The notes below the pieces were generated by a model that was not told the DNA's origin, searched no databases, and saw only the letters and a program-made list of their open reading frames with translations. Of a stretch of DNA of 48,277 nucleotides, positions 7,411 to 15,928 are shown piece by piece (position 1 is the stretch's first letter; each line of letters opens with the position of its first letter). Made by a program: the position numbers and the translations under genes. Source of the DNA: JAWXTS01 sp044433305 (lineage in GTDB: Bacteria; Bacteroidota; Bacteroidia; Bacteroidales; Rikenellaceae); the NCBI GenBank assembly GCA_044433305.1, contig JAWXTS010000004.1:1-48277 (forward strand). The letters run 5' to 3'.

Positions 7411-9819
7411 ATGAACAAGAAATACATTCCTTATATTGTTGCTTTTGTGGTGTTTGTTGCTTTAAGCATATTTTATTTTGCACCTCAGTATGCCTCAGAG
7501 CAGCTTTATCAGCATGATATTGTGCAGTATGAAGGCTCAAATAAAGACATCAGCGAACACAAAGAGTTATATGGCGAGGATCCACAGTGGGAGGGTCGCA
7601 TGTTCGGAGGTATGCCTTCCTACTTTATTAATTTCAGCTATTCGGGCGTAATTCCGACATATATGGCTCAGGCGGCCTCACGTAGTATAGGTGAGCCTGC
7701 GTCGTTCATTCTTCTGGCCTTTGTGTCTTTCTATATTATGCTACTGCTCTTTGGTGTGGACCCTTGGAGCGCGCTGCCTGCATCTTTGGCCTATGGGCTT
7801 TCGACCTACTTCTTTATAATCATCGGGGCGGGTCATATAACCAAGATGGTGGCTATGGGGCTAGCTCCTCTTACTGTTGGCGGAGTGTACTATGCCTTGC
7901 GCAAGGACAGATGGCTAGGTGCTTCTGTGACGGCTCTTTCGGCCGCCATGTTGCTAAGTGCCAACCACCCTCAGATAGCTTATTACTTTGTGATGGTTAT
8001 AGGGGCGATGTGGATTTCAGAGCTTTATAGAGCCGTTAAGAAGAATATTCTACCTCAGTTTGCTGCTACAACGGCCGTGTTGGCTTTGGCGGCAGTGCTT
8101 GCCGTAGGTGCTAATAGCCAGCTTCTGTGGTATAGCTATGACTCGGCCAAGGAGACTGTTCGTGCAGGCTCTGAGCTTGCAGAAGGAGAGTCGTCGGCCT
8201 CAGATTCAAAGCTCGATTTAGCATACGCCACGGCATGGAGCTATGGCAAGTATGAGACGTTTAATTTGTTTATCCCTAATGCTACGGGAGGTAACTCTAG
8301 TGGTGGCTTTAGTGCTGATGGTAAGGTTGCTCAGGCACTTACCAACTACAACGCCAGAGCCATGGCTACAAACCTGCCTGCTTACTTTGGCGATCAGCCT
8401 ATGACCTCGGGACCAGTGTACATAGGCGCAGTGATTATATTTATCTTTGTGGTTGGAATGTTCTTGTTGTGCGGCTGGTTCAAGTGGTGGATAGTGGCCG
8501 TTACGGCACTTGCCATAATGCTTGCTTGGGGTCATAATATGATGTGGTTCACCGAGTTGTTCTATAACTACTTCCCTCTATATGGTAAGTTTAGAACCGT
8601 GTCAATGATACTCGTGATTGTTGAGTGGACGGTTCCTTTTGCGGCGGCATTGACACTGTATAAAGTGGTTAATGGTAAGCTCGACAAGCAGAAGGCTTTG
8701 CAGGCTATAAAGTACTCGCTGATGATTTGTGGTGGTGTGGCTTTGTTGTTTTTGTTGTTGGGTTCGTCGTTTGTAAACTTTAGTAGCGCAGTTGACTCTC
8801 AGCTCCCTGAAGATGTGGCTGCTGCCATGCGCTCTGAGCGTGCAGACCTGCTCTCTAGTGATTCTCTGAGGACCTTGTGCCTTGTGTTGCTCACAGCATG
8901 CCTTATGTATTATTTTGTTAGAGGCAAGCTTAAGAATGGCTATTTCATAGCTGCTCTATCGCTGCTTGTTGTGGTTGATTTGCTGCCTATAAATCTTCGT
9001 CATTTGAACTATGATAGCTTTGAGCCTAAGCGTGATGTGCTTGTAGAGCCATCTATGGCCGATAGGATGATACTTGCCGATACCTCGGTGCCTGCCTTCA
9101 GGGTGTTTAATATGGCGGTTAGTCCTTTTAATGACGCTACCACATCTTATTATCACCGTTCGGTGGGTGGCTATCATGGTGCCAAGCTAAGCCGCTATCA
9201 GGACCTTATAGACAATCATCTTTCTAAAAGCAACTATGAGGTTTTCAATATGCTGAACACAAAATATTTTATTGTAGCTTCGGAGCAGAATGGCGTTGAG
9301 GCACAGATAAATACAGATGCAAATGGTGCCGCGTGGTTTGTGGACGATGTGATGGAAGTCTCTGGTGCTCGCGCCGAGATAGACGCCTTGAACCTTGTTA
9401 ATACCAAGACTACGGCCGTGGTGGATAGAGCGTTTGAGTCTCTTGTAGGCTCGGGTGCTCAGAGCGACTCGACAGCCTTTATAGATATTGTTGATTATAA
9501 GGTTAACCACCTAACATATAAATATAGCAGTAGCAAGGACGCTGTGGCTGTGTTCTCTGAGATATACTACCCTAAGGGTTGGACAGCTTATATAGATGGG
9601 GTTGAGGCTCCTTACTTCAGAGCGAATTATGTGCTTAGAGCCATGGTCTTGCCCGCGGGAGAGCATACGGTCGAGTTTAAGTTTGAGGCTCCACTCTTCG
9701 ATGCTCTGGGAGGTGTGTCACTAGCCAGCTCGCTTATAATATTATCTGGGTTGGTCATATCGTTAATGTTAATAATAAAAGGCAATGGCAAGAAGGGGTT
9801 CACGCAAGCTGACCAATAA
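7411..9819 (+). CDS. YfhO family multi-pass membrane protein
   Basis: Large integral membrane protein of the YfhO family, related in topology to GT-C glycosyltransferases. YfhO in Gram-positive bacteria is linked to glycosylation of lipoteichoic acid; the role in Bacteroidota is unknown. The 802 residues contain a first membrane helix at about 6-26, a periplasmic loop with QHDIVQYEGSNKDISEH, many further helices to about residue 520, then a soluble region. The last part has the family-typical segment YPKGWTAYIDGVEAPYFRAN followed by a final helix. Its 3' end overlaps the ftsX start by 35 bases, so the two are probably co-transcribed. Confidence 0.85.
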   Translation: MNKKYIPYIVAFVVFVALSIFYFAPQYASEQLYQHDIVQYEGSNKDISEHKELYGEDPQWEGRMFGGMPSYFINFSYSGVIPTYMAQAASRSIGEPASFILLAFVSFYIMLLLFGVDPWSALPASLAYGLSTYFFIIIGAGHITKMVAMGLAPLTVGGVYYALRKDRWLGASVTALSAAMLLSANHPQIAYYFVMVIGAMWISELYRAVKKNILPQFAATTAVLALAAVLAVGANSQLLWYSYDSAKETVRAGSELAEGESSASDSKLDLAYATAWSYGKYETFNLFIPNATGGNSSGGFSADGKVAQALTNYNARAMATNLPAYFGDQPMTSGPVYIGAVIIFIFVVGMFLLCGWFKWWIVAVTALAIMLAWGHNMMWFTELFYNYFPLYGKFRTVSMILVIVEWTVPFAAALTLYKVVNGKLDKQKALQAIKYSLMICGGVALLFLLLGSSFVNFSSAVDSQLPEDVAAAMRSERADLLSSDSLRTLCLVLLTACLMYYFVRGKLKNGYFIAALSLLVVVDLLPINLRHLNYDSFEPKRDVLVEPSMADRMILADTSVPAFRVFNMAVSPFNDATTSYYHRSVGGYHGAKLSRYQDLIDNHLSKSNYEVFNMLNTKYFIVASEQNGVEAQINTDANGAAWFVDDVMEVSGARAEIDALNLVNTKTTAVVDRAFESLVGSGAQSDSTAFIDIVDYKVNHLTYKYSSSKDAVAVFSEIYYPKGWTAYIDGVEAPYFRANYVLRAMVLPAGEHTVEFKFEAPLFDALGGVSLASSLIILSGLVISLMLIIKGNGKKGFTQADQ

Positions 9820-10663
9820 GGTTCGCAACGCATACATAGTTTCGACAACGAGCATCACGCTAGTGCTTTTTTTGCTTGGCTCGGTGGGTTATATCATGCT
9901 TAATATATGGTCGGGAGCACAGAAGCTTCAGGAGAGCTTGATGTTGAATGTCATGCTTGAAAGCGATGTTACATTAGAGCAGAAAACAGCCTTGGAGAAT
10001 AACACAGAGCTAGCAGAGGTTATAAGCTCCATGCAGTTTGTGACCAAGGAGCAGGCTGCAAAAGAGTTTAAGGAGTATATAGGGGATGACTTTGTCGAGT
10101 TCTTGGACCAGAATCCTCTGCCCGACTCTTTCGAGATAAGCCTCAAGTCTGAGTATTCTGACAAGCAGGAAGTAGCCACTTTGGTGAGGAAGATAGAGGC
10201 TATGGAAGGCGTCGATGAGGTTATATATCAGCGTGGCGTGGTAGAGCAAATCTCTGATAACATGGGTAAGTTTACGCTTATCTTGTTGCTGTTTGGAGGC
10301 ACGCTGCTGGTTATATCGTTGATACTTTTGAACAACACGATAAAGGTCGCCATCTTCTCGCGACGCTATATTATTAATACGATGAAGCTTGTGGGTGCCA
10401 CTCGAGGATTTATCATCAAGCCCTTTGTTGCAGCAGCAGCACGTCAGGGCATAATAGCAGGCCTTATCGCTTCGTTAATGTTTGTGGGGCTTACCTCTGG
10501 CATAAACGAAAAGCTGCCCGATGTATCCATAATATCAAACAAGATAGTTATGTCGATAATATTGGGCATGATAGTTATGGGAGCTATAATATCTCTGTCT
10601 TTCACCTTCTTTGCGGTGATAAAGTTTGTTAACATGAACACCAACAAGATGCACTCGTTGTAG
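9785..10663 (+). CDS. ftsX: Cell division protein FtsX
   Basis: Permease-like partner of the ATPase FtsE that couples the divisome to activation of peptidoglycan hydrolases. The 292-residue protein has the expected plan: a short basic cytoplasmic N terminus, helix 1 at about 21-45, a periplasmic domain of about 120 residues, then three C-terminal helices. Typical stretches include SITLVLFLLGSVGYIML in helix 1 and the IINTMKLVGAT motif before the last helices. The start lies inside yfhO (35-base overlap); it fits the usual short basic leader of FtsX. ftsE is not in the window, which is common in Bacteroidota. Confidence 0.92.
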   Translation: MARRGSRKLTNKVRNAYIVSTTSITLVLFLLGSVGYIMLNIWSGAQKLQESLMLNVMLESDVTLEQKTALENNTELAEVISSMQFVTKEQAAKEFKEYIGDDFVEFLDQNPLPDSFEISLKSEYSDKQEVATLVRKIEAMEGVDEVIYQRGVVEQISDNMGKFTLILLLFGGTLLVISLILLNNTIKVAIFSRRYIINTMKLVGATRGFIIKPFVAAAARQGIIAGLIASLMFVGLTSGINEKLPDVSIISNKIVMSIILGMIVMGAIISLSFTFFAVIKFVNMNTNKMHSL

Positions 10664-10696
10664 AATTTTTGATAATAAATAACACACATAATAAAT

Positions 10697-10951
10697 ATGA
10701 ATAAACTAACTCAGGAGCAGCTAGAAAAGAAAGAGGCTTTGATGCCGCTGGCTATGAAGAACTATAAACTTATGCTTATAGGTTTCGCAATTATTGTCGT
10801 GGGCTTCGCACTTATGGCTGGAGGTGGAGGCACTTCGGCCGACTTTTTCAATGAAGAGATGTTTAGCTTTAGACGCATTACCCTTGCACCGATAGTGGTT
10901 CTGTTTGGATTTGGCTTCGAGATTTACGCCATAATGAAGAAATATAAATAA
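10697..10951 (+). CDS. DUF3098 family small membrane protein
   Basis: An 84-residue protein with two hydrophobic segments, LMLIGFAIIVVGFALMAGGG and ITLAPIVVLFGFGFEIYAIM, joined by a loop containing FNEEMFSFRR. This matches the Bacteroidota-specific DUF3098 family, whose function is unknown. The gene sits between ftsX and uppP, a placement common in the phylum that suggests an envelope role. Its stop overlaps the uppP start by one base (TAATG), indicating translational coupling. Confidence 0.9.
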   Translation: MNKLTQEQLEKKEALMPLAMKNYKLMLIGFAIIVVGFALMAGGGGTSADFFNEEMFSFRRITLAPIVVLFGFGFEIYAIMKKYK

Positions 10952-11757
10952 TGGGGTTGTTAGAAGCAATAATCTTGGGTATAATCCAAGGACTGTCAGA
11001 GTTTCTGCCCATATCGAGTAGCGGACATCTGGAGATAGCAAATGCACTTATTGGCGAGGTGGGAGATACAAGCAATCTTGCTTTTGTGGTGGCGGTGCAT
11101 GGTGCTACGGTGCTGAGCACTATTGTTGTTTTTTGGCGCGATATAGTTGACATATTCAAGGACCTATTACGCTTTGAGATGAACGAGGGTACTCGCTTTG
11201 CCATTAATATCGCAGTGTCTATGATTCCTGTGCTTGTTGTGGGAATGTTCTTCAAGGAGCAAGTGGAGGGACTTTTTGGCGGCAGCGTAGGTTTTGTGGG
11301 CTGTATGCTTGTGTTTACGTCTGTTCTTTTGGCCTTGTCATACTATCTGCCTAAAAAGGAAGGGGAGATAACACCACTCAAAGCTATTATTATAGGAATA
11401 ATGCAGGCTGTGGCGGTTATCCCTGGAGTTTCACGCTCGGGAGCGACAATCTCTACGGGTCTGATTCTGGGTGTTGATCCTAAGAAGATGGCGCGCTTTT
11501 CGTTCCTTATGGTGCTGGTTCCTATTCTAGGGGCAAACTTTATGGATATAGTGTCTTCTTACACGTCTGAGCCAGATGTTGCAGGAACTAGCGTTTCTGC
11601 CATGCCCATTATCGTTGGAGCCATAGCCGCCTTTATAACAGGTGTTGTGGCATGTCGATATATGGTTAATATCGTTCGCAAAGGTAAACTTATATGGTTT
11701 GCCGTTTACTGTTTTGTTGCGGGAGTGGCAGCAATTATATATTCATCGTTAATTTAA
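10951..11757 (+). CDS. uppP: Undecaprenyl-diphosphatase (BacA/UppP type)
   Basis: Integral membrane enzyme that dephosphorylates undecaprenyl diphosphate, recycling the lipid carrier for peptidoglycan and O-antigen; raised expression gives bacitracin resistance. The 268-residue protein has the two family signatures: EFLPISSSGHLE at about residues 17-28 with the catalytic Glu and Ser/His, and PGVSRSGATIS near residue 158 with the essential arginine. Eight or so hydrophobic helices are present, the usual length. It begins within the stop codon of the DUF3098 gene and is followed 5 bases later by truB. Confidence 0.96.
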   Translation: MGLLEAIILGIIQGLSEFLPISSSGHLEIANALIGEVGDTSNLAFVVAVHGATVLSTIVVFWRDIVDIFKDLLRFEMNEGTRFAINIAVSMIPVLVVGMFFKEQVEGLFGGSVGFVGCMLVFTSVLLALSYYLPKKEGEITPLKAIIIGIMQAVAVIPGVSRSGATISTGLILGVDPKKMARFSFLMVLVPILGANFMDIVSSYTSEPDVAGTSVSAMPIIVGAIAAFITGVVACRYMVNIVRKGKLIWFAVYCFVAGVAAIIYSSLI

Positions 11758-11762
11758 TTCTT

Positions 11763-12476
11763 GTGAATCAAAAACTATCTACGGATATAGACTTTCAGCA
11801 GGGCTACGTTCTGCCAATAGATAAACCATTAAATTGGACATCTTACGATATAGTGCGTAAGGTCAAGAACTTACTTCGTGCCGCTGGGCACAAAAAAATC
11901 AAGGTTGGTCATGCGGGCACTCTAGACCCATTGGCCACAGGTGTTTTGCTTGTTTGCATAGGAAAGGCAACCAAAAGAGCCGAGGAGCTTCAGGCTCAGA
12001 CAAAAGAATACCTTACAACCATGGAGCTTGGAGCTACGACTCCTTGCTTTGATATGGAACATCCGATAGATAATCGCTATCCAACAGAGCATATAACAGC
12101 TGATGCTGTTCAGGCTGTTGCTCACGGGTTTAAGGGCGAGCAGTTGCAGGAGCCGCCTATTTTCTCTGCCAAGATGATAGATGGCAAGAGGGCTTATGAC
12201 TATGCGCGCGATGGCCAAGAGGTCAAGATGCGTATGGCACTTATAAACATCTATGATTTAGAGGTCGTTGGCCTTGATATGCCGCACCTTACAATTAGGG
12301 TTGAGTGTAGCAAGGGTACTTATATTAGGGCCTTGGCACGTGATTTTGGTAAGAGGCTCGATAGTGGGGCCTATCTCACTAAGTTAGAGCGTACTCGCAG
12401 TGGTGATTACAAGGTCGAGGACTGCTACAAGATAGAAGAAGTGGAAAAAATTTTCGCTCAAGTGAAACAAATTTAA
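11763..12476 (+). CDS. truB: tRNA pseudouridine-55 synthase TruB
   Basis: Isomerises U55 in the T-loop of elongator tRNAs. The motif GHAGTLDPLATGVL contains the catalytic aspartate (residue 55 if translation starts at the GTG 11763), and KPLNWTS and the later GTYIRALARDFG stretch are typical. I chose GTG 11763, 5 bases after the uppP stop. It gives a protein of 237 residues with a normal N terminus, while the longer frame extends back into uppP coding sequence. A rarer start cannot be excluded. The protein is short compared with E. coli TruB, lacking most of the C-terminal PUA extension, as in other Bacteroidota. Confidence 0.93.
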   Translation: MNQKLSTDIDFQQGYVLPIDKPLNWTSYDIVRKVKNLLRAAGHKKIKVGHAGTLDPLATGVLLVCIGKATKRAEELQAQTKEYLTTMELGATTPCFDMEHPIDNRYPTEHITADAVQAVAHGFKGEQLQEPPIFSAKMIDGKRAYDYARDGQEVKMRMALINIYDLEVVGLDMPHLTIRVECSKGTYIRALARDFGKRLDSGAYLTKLERTRSGDYKVEDCYKIEEVEKIFAQVKQI

Positions 12477-12525
12477 AATTTATACGTAGTTTATTTATTA
12501 CGTTCAAGCGAAAAATAGCTAAAAG

Positions 12526-13575
12526 ATGAAGTTATCGCAATACAATTACCGCTTTTCGCCAGACTTGCTGGCTAAATACCCAACAGAAAACCGTGACGAA
12601 TCTCGCCTTATGGTTGTAAACCGTGCAACAGGTGAAATTGAACACAAAATCTTTAAAGATATTATCGATTATTTCGAGGAGGATGATGTCTTTATCTTTA
12701 ACAATACCAAAGTTTTTCCTGCACGCCTCTATGGTAATAAAGAAAAAACAGGTGCCGAAATCGAAATTTTCTTGCTTAGAGAGTTGAACCGCGAGTTGCG
12801 TCTTTGGGATGTGCTTGTAGACCCTGCACGTAAAATCCGTATAGGCAATAAACTATATTTTGGTGACGACGATTTGCTTGTTGCCGAGGTTATAGATAAT
12901 ACAACTTCACGCGGCCGCACATTGCGCTTCTTGTTTGATGGGGAGTATGAGGAGTTTAAGTCTGCTCTGTTCAATATCGGAGAGATGCCACTTCCAAAGT
13001 GGGTGCGCGAGAAGGTTGAGGAGATAGATGCCGAACGCTACCAGACTGTTTACTCTAAGCACGAGGGTGCCGTGGCAGCTCCAACAGCAGGCCTTCACTT
13101 TAGCACTCGACTGCTAAAACGCTTGCAGATAAAAGGTGTCAACAAAGCTGAGGTGACTCTACATGTTGGTCTTGGAAACTTTAGAACCGTAGATGTTGAG
13201 GATTTGACAAAGCACAAAATGGACTCTGAGCAAATCGAGATACTTGCCGATGCAGCACAGATGGTCAATACAGCAAAACAAAATAAACGTAAGGTGTGTG
13301 CCGTAGGAACAACCGTAATGCGCACCATAGAAAGCTCTGTGTCTACGGACGGACTTCTTAAACCTTATGAAGGTTGGACCAACAAGTTTGTGTTCGAGCC
13401 TTATGAATTTAGCGTTGCAGATAGCATGGTTACCAACCTGCATCTGCCATATTCGACTCAGCTTATCATGGTCTCTGCATTTGCAGGCCACAGCCTACTT
13501 ATGGAGGCTTATGAGCAAGCGCGCAAGGAGGGTTACCGCTTCGGCACTTATGGCGATGCAATGTTAATTCTCTAG
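12526..13575 (+). CDS. queA: S-adenosylmethionine:tRNA ribosyltransferase-isomerase
   Basis: Makes epoxyqueuosine by moving the ribosyl part of SAM onto preQ1 in the anticodon wobble position of Asn, Asp, His and Tyr tRNAs. The 349-residue protein shows the family features: the N-terminal YRFSPDLLAKYPTENRDESR, FNNTKVFPARLYG, the EGAVAAPTAGLHFS motif in the centre, and HVGLGNFRTV followed by HLPYSTQLIMVSAFAG near the C terminus. Length is normal. It follows truB by 49 bases in the same direction and is probably the last gene of that run. Confidence 0.96.
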   Translation: MKLSQYNYRFSPDLLAKYPTENRDESRLMVVNRATGEIEHKIFKDIIDYFEEDDVFIFNNTKVFPARLYGNKEKTGAEIEIFLLRELNRELRLWDVLVDPARKIRIGNKLYFGDDDLLVAEVIDNTTSRGRTLRFLFDGEYEEFKSALFNIGEMPLPKWVREKVEEIDAERYQTVYSKHEGAVAAPTAGLHFSTRLLKRLQIKGVNKAEVTLHVGLGNFRTVDVEDLTKHKMDSEQIEILADAAQMVNTAKQNKRKVCAVGTTVMRTIESSVSTDGLLKPYEGWTNKFVFEPYEFSVADSMVTNLHLPYSTQLIMVSAFAGHSLLMEAYEQARKEGYRFGTYGDAMLIL

Positions 13576-13581
13576 TCGAGT

Positions 13582-13611
13582 TTGATGTTTGAGTAAAAAT
13601 TCATACCTTTG
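13582..13611 (+). promoter_or_regulatory. Promoter for the starch-synthase-like gene
   Basis: TTG at 13582-13584, a 19-base spacer and TACCTTTG at 13604-13611 form a textbook Bacteroidota promoter. Transcription would begin near 13618, just in front of the hairpin in the leader. Confidence 0.65.
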
Positions 13612-13619
13612 TACATTAT

Positions 13620-13659
13620 GTGGTGTTAAGAGCCTAGATAGCTAGGTGTGTAGCACCGC
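13620..13659 (+). promoter_or_regulatory. Structured 5' leader hairpin
   Basis: Bases 13620-13628 (GTGGTGTTA) can pair with 13651-13659 (TAGCACCGC) through nine pairs including two G-U. Inside this, CCTAG (13633-13637) pairs with CTAGG (13642-13646) around an ATAG loop. The structure would begin at or near the 5' end of the mRNA and ends 21 bases before the ATG. It could stabilise the transcript or control translation; no known riboswitch was recognised. Confidence 0.45.
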
Positions 13660-13680
13660 TCAGAGATAATATAAGAAAAA

Positions 13681-14493
13681 ATGAGTAGTCGCCAAATTCT
13701 TTACGTATGCCAAGAAGTGTCTCCCTATTTGCCAGAGACACAAATGTCACTTACTTGTCGAAAGTTAGCACAATCGATTCAAGAGAGCGGTGACGAGATA
13801 CGTGTGTTTATGCCGCGTTTTGGTCTTATCAATGAACGTCGAAATCAACTGCATGAGGTGATACGACTCTCGGGTATGAACCTTATAATAGACAATAATG
13901 ATCACCAGCTGATTATTAAGGTGGCGTCAATACCTTCGGCACGCCTTCAGGTTTATTTCATAGATAATGATGATTATTTCCAACGTAAAGCTATACTGAC
14001 CGATGAGGATGGTAAGAGCTTTGAGGATAACGACGAGCGCGCATTGTTCTATGCTCGTGGCGTTTTTGAAACAGTCAAGAAGCTACGCTGGAAACCAGAT
14101 ATTATTCATTGCCAAGGTTGGTTCTCGTCTATGATGCCTGTCTATCTTCGCAATATGTTTGCTGATGACCCACTTTTTGCAGAGGCAAAGTGTGTGGTCT
14201 CTGTGTATGATGATGCTTTTGAGGGTAGTTTGAATGCAAATTTCAAAGAAAATCTAATCGGTGAGGGCATAGAAGTTAAAAATGATGAATTAATTTCTGA
14301 AGCTACATACCAAAACTATATGCGCTTCGTTATTAATCACACAGATGGGGTAATTATGGAAACAGAGAATCCAGATCCTCAGATTGTAGAACACATTAAA
14401 GCGACATCAAAACCTTGCCTGGAGTATCAGAGTAAGGAGACAACAGAATATATTGACACTTACAAAGATTTCTATGATAAATTATTCATGTAA
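13681..14493 (+). CDS. Glycogen/starch synthase-like protein, N-terminal domain only
   Basis: The 270 residues resemble the N-terminal Rossmann domain of GT5 starch/glycogen synthases: ILYVCQEVSPYLPE at the start, RVFMPRFG, FIDNDDYF with D-E-R-ALFYARG, and the PDIIHCQGW motif. The usual nucleotide-sugar-binding K-x-G-G-L motif near the N terminus is absent (ETQMSLTCRKL stands there), and the whole C-terminal GT-B domain that carries most of the catalytic residues is missing. Such stand-alone domains occur in Bacteroidota, often beside a DUF4270 gene as here. It is therefore unlikely to be a working glycogen synthase, and its role is unknown. The 3' end overlaps the next gene by 20 bases. Confidence 0.8.
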   Translation: MSSRQILYVCQEVSPYLPETQMSLTCRKLAQSIQESGDEIRVFMPRFGLINERRNQLHEVIRLSGMNLIIDNNDHQLIIKVASIPSARLQVYFIDNDDYFQRKAILTDEDGKSFEDNDERALFYARGVFETVKKLRWKPDIIHCQGWFSSMMPVYLRNMFADDPLFAEAKCVVSVYDDAFEGSLNANFKENLIGEGIEVKNDELISEATYQNYMRFVINHTDGVIMETENPDPQIVEHIKATSKPCLEYQSKETTEYIDTYKDFYDKLFM

Positions 14494-15853
14494 GACATTA
14501 GCATCAGTATGTCTAGTGGCATTAAGCGCAGTAGTGCTATTGTTTAGTTCTTGTACACAAGTAGATGACACACTTGGAAATAACCTAGTCCCTAACAATC
14601 AGCAAATGGCCGTAGGTACTGTCTCTTTTGAGAATAGCGTAACCACAGCTAGTTATTTTACAGATTCTATCGCCTCTTCTAATGTGGGCGTTTTCTTGTT
14701 GGGAAAACAAACTTCTCCGACTTTTGGTATTGCTAAGGCGGGCTTCTTTGCTCAATATGCACCTTACTACAACTCTTACACTGATGGTGATACTTCGGCT
14801 CCATTTGGACTAGATCCTGTTGTTGACTCTGTGATTCTGACTGTCCCTATCTATGTTGCTTATTCAGATGATACGCTTACAGAGCAGACCATTGACATAT
14901 ACATGGTAAAAGAGAATATGATAGAGATAGATTCTACATATTATACAAACTTTGATTACAAAGACTATCTTGAAGATCAACCACTAACAAGCTTTACATT
15001 CTCAGGTACTTACTATGAGGGTCTAGAGATTAAGTTGCCAGATAGCTTTGGAGAAATGTTGTTTGATGCTTCTGATGACGCTTATGAAGCGGACTCTTTG
15101 TTCATAGATAAATTCCCAGGATTTGTATTTATGCCTCAGGATGCATCGCCAGAACAAGCTGCGATATATGCTATTATGGCGGAATATACAAGTACCACTG
15201 TTTATTATCGTAATATGGACTCAGATGGCGAGGTTGCCGATACCCTTTATAGCATCTATACCTTTGACGACTCATCAACTTCATATTGTGTAAGTATCAA
15301 CCTTATGGAGCATGATTATTCTAGCACAACGATAGATATCTCTGAGGGAGGCAACACAAATGAGGATGTCACGTATGTTCAGGGTTTGGGAGGTGTAGTA
15401 ACTTCACTTACCTTCGGGGAAGATATTCTTGAGGAGCTAGCATCTAAGGTAGGTCCTGATACAGACTACACAGATATATCTATCAGTAAGGCTGTGCTCT
15501 ACTTCTATACCTCGATTAAGGACCATGACTATAATGAGAATCTGCCCTCCCGACTGGGTATATTTACTGACTATGTGAACCGATCTCCTATCGTAGATTA
15601 TAGTTATGTTTATGAAGAGGACTATGGAGTTTCGATTCCTTATGGAGGATATTTTGAAGGATCACTGTTTGAATACTCCATGGATATAACAACATATCTG
15701 TCTCAGTTGTATGCTGGAAATGAGGATTCTCCGCAGACGGTGATAATGGGAACAGAATACTCCACGCAGTTGATGTTCCAAGAGGCTATCTTAGCAGGTT
15801 CTGCATCAGATACCCCTCCTAGACTGGAAGTAACATACACGCTTATAAAATAG
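14474..15853 (+). CDS. DUF4270 family lipoprotein
   Basis: A secreted protein of 459 residues with a lipoprotein signal peptide: positively charged start, hydrophobic core, and lipobox ending FSSC at about residue 26, so it should be lipid-anchored after signal peptidase II cleavage. The mature part is rich in Asp, Ser, Thr and Tyr and in predicted beta strands, with DPVVDSVILTVPIYV and LEVTYTLIK as recognisable DUF4270 stretches. The function of DUF4270 is unknown. I chose the ATG 14474; the longer frame begins with TTG at 14453 further inside the preceding gene. That 20-base overlap suggests co-expression with the starch-synthase-like gene. Confidence 0.85.
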   Translation: MINYSCKTLASVCLVALSAVVLLFSSCTQVDDTLGNNLVPNNQQMAVGTVSFENSVTTASYFTDSIASSNVGVFLLGKQTSPTFGIAKAGFFAQYAPYYNSYTDGDTSAPFGLDPVVDSVILTVPIYVAYSDDTLTEQTIDIYMVKENMIEIDSTYYTNFDYKDYLEDQPLTSFTFSGTYYEGLEIKLPDSFGEMLFDASDDAYEADSLFIDKFPGFVFMPQDASPEQAAIYAIMAEYTSTTVYYRNMDSDGEVADTLYSIYTFDDSSTSYCVSINLMEHDYSSTTIDISEGGNTNEDVTYVQGLGGVVTSLTFGEDILEELASKVGPDTDYTDISISKAVLYFYTSIKDHDYNENLPSRLGIFTDYVNRSPIVDYSYVYEEDYGVSIPYGGYFEGSLFEYSMDITTYLSQLYAGNEDSPQTVIMGTEYSTQLMFQEAILAGSASDTPPRLEVTYTLIK

Positions 15854-15859
15854 CATTCG

Positions 15860-15904
15860 GGCCACCTTGAGGTGGCCTTAGGCTTTTAGGTTTAGACCTA
15901 AAAG
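15860..15904 (+). terminator. Two tandem hairpins between the DUF4270 gene and topA
   Basis: GGCCACC/GGTGGCC around TTGA (15860-15877) is followed by a 9-bp perfect stem, CTTTTAGGT/ACCTAAAAG around TTAG (15883-15904). There is no proper T-tract, so termination may be partial, or the hairpins may mark an mRNA 3' end. Confidence 0.45.
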
Positions 15905-15928
15905 ATTTGGTTAAAGATATAAATTATT

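Noticed and set aside
11694..11762. Longer N terminus of TruB inside uppP
   Set aside because: The upstream stretch is uppP coding sequence in another frame and adds residues unlike TruB; GTG 11763 gives a normal N terminus.
13681..14493. Functional glycogen synthase
   Set aside because: The C-terminal GT-B domain and the K-x-G-G-L motif are missing, so the usual name would overstate what is there.
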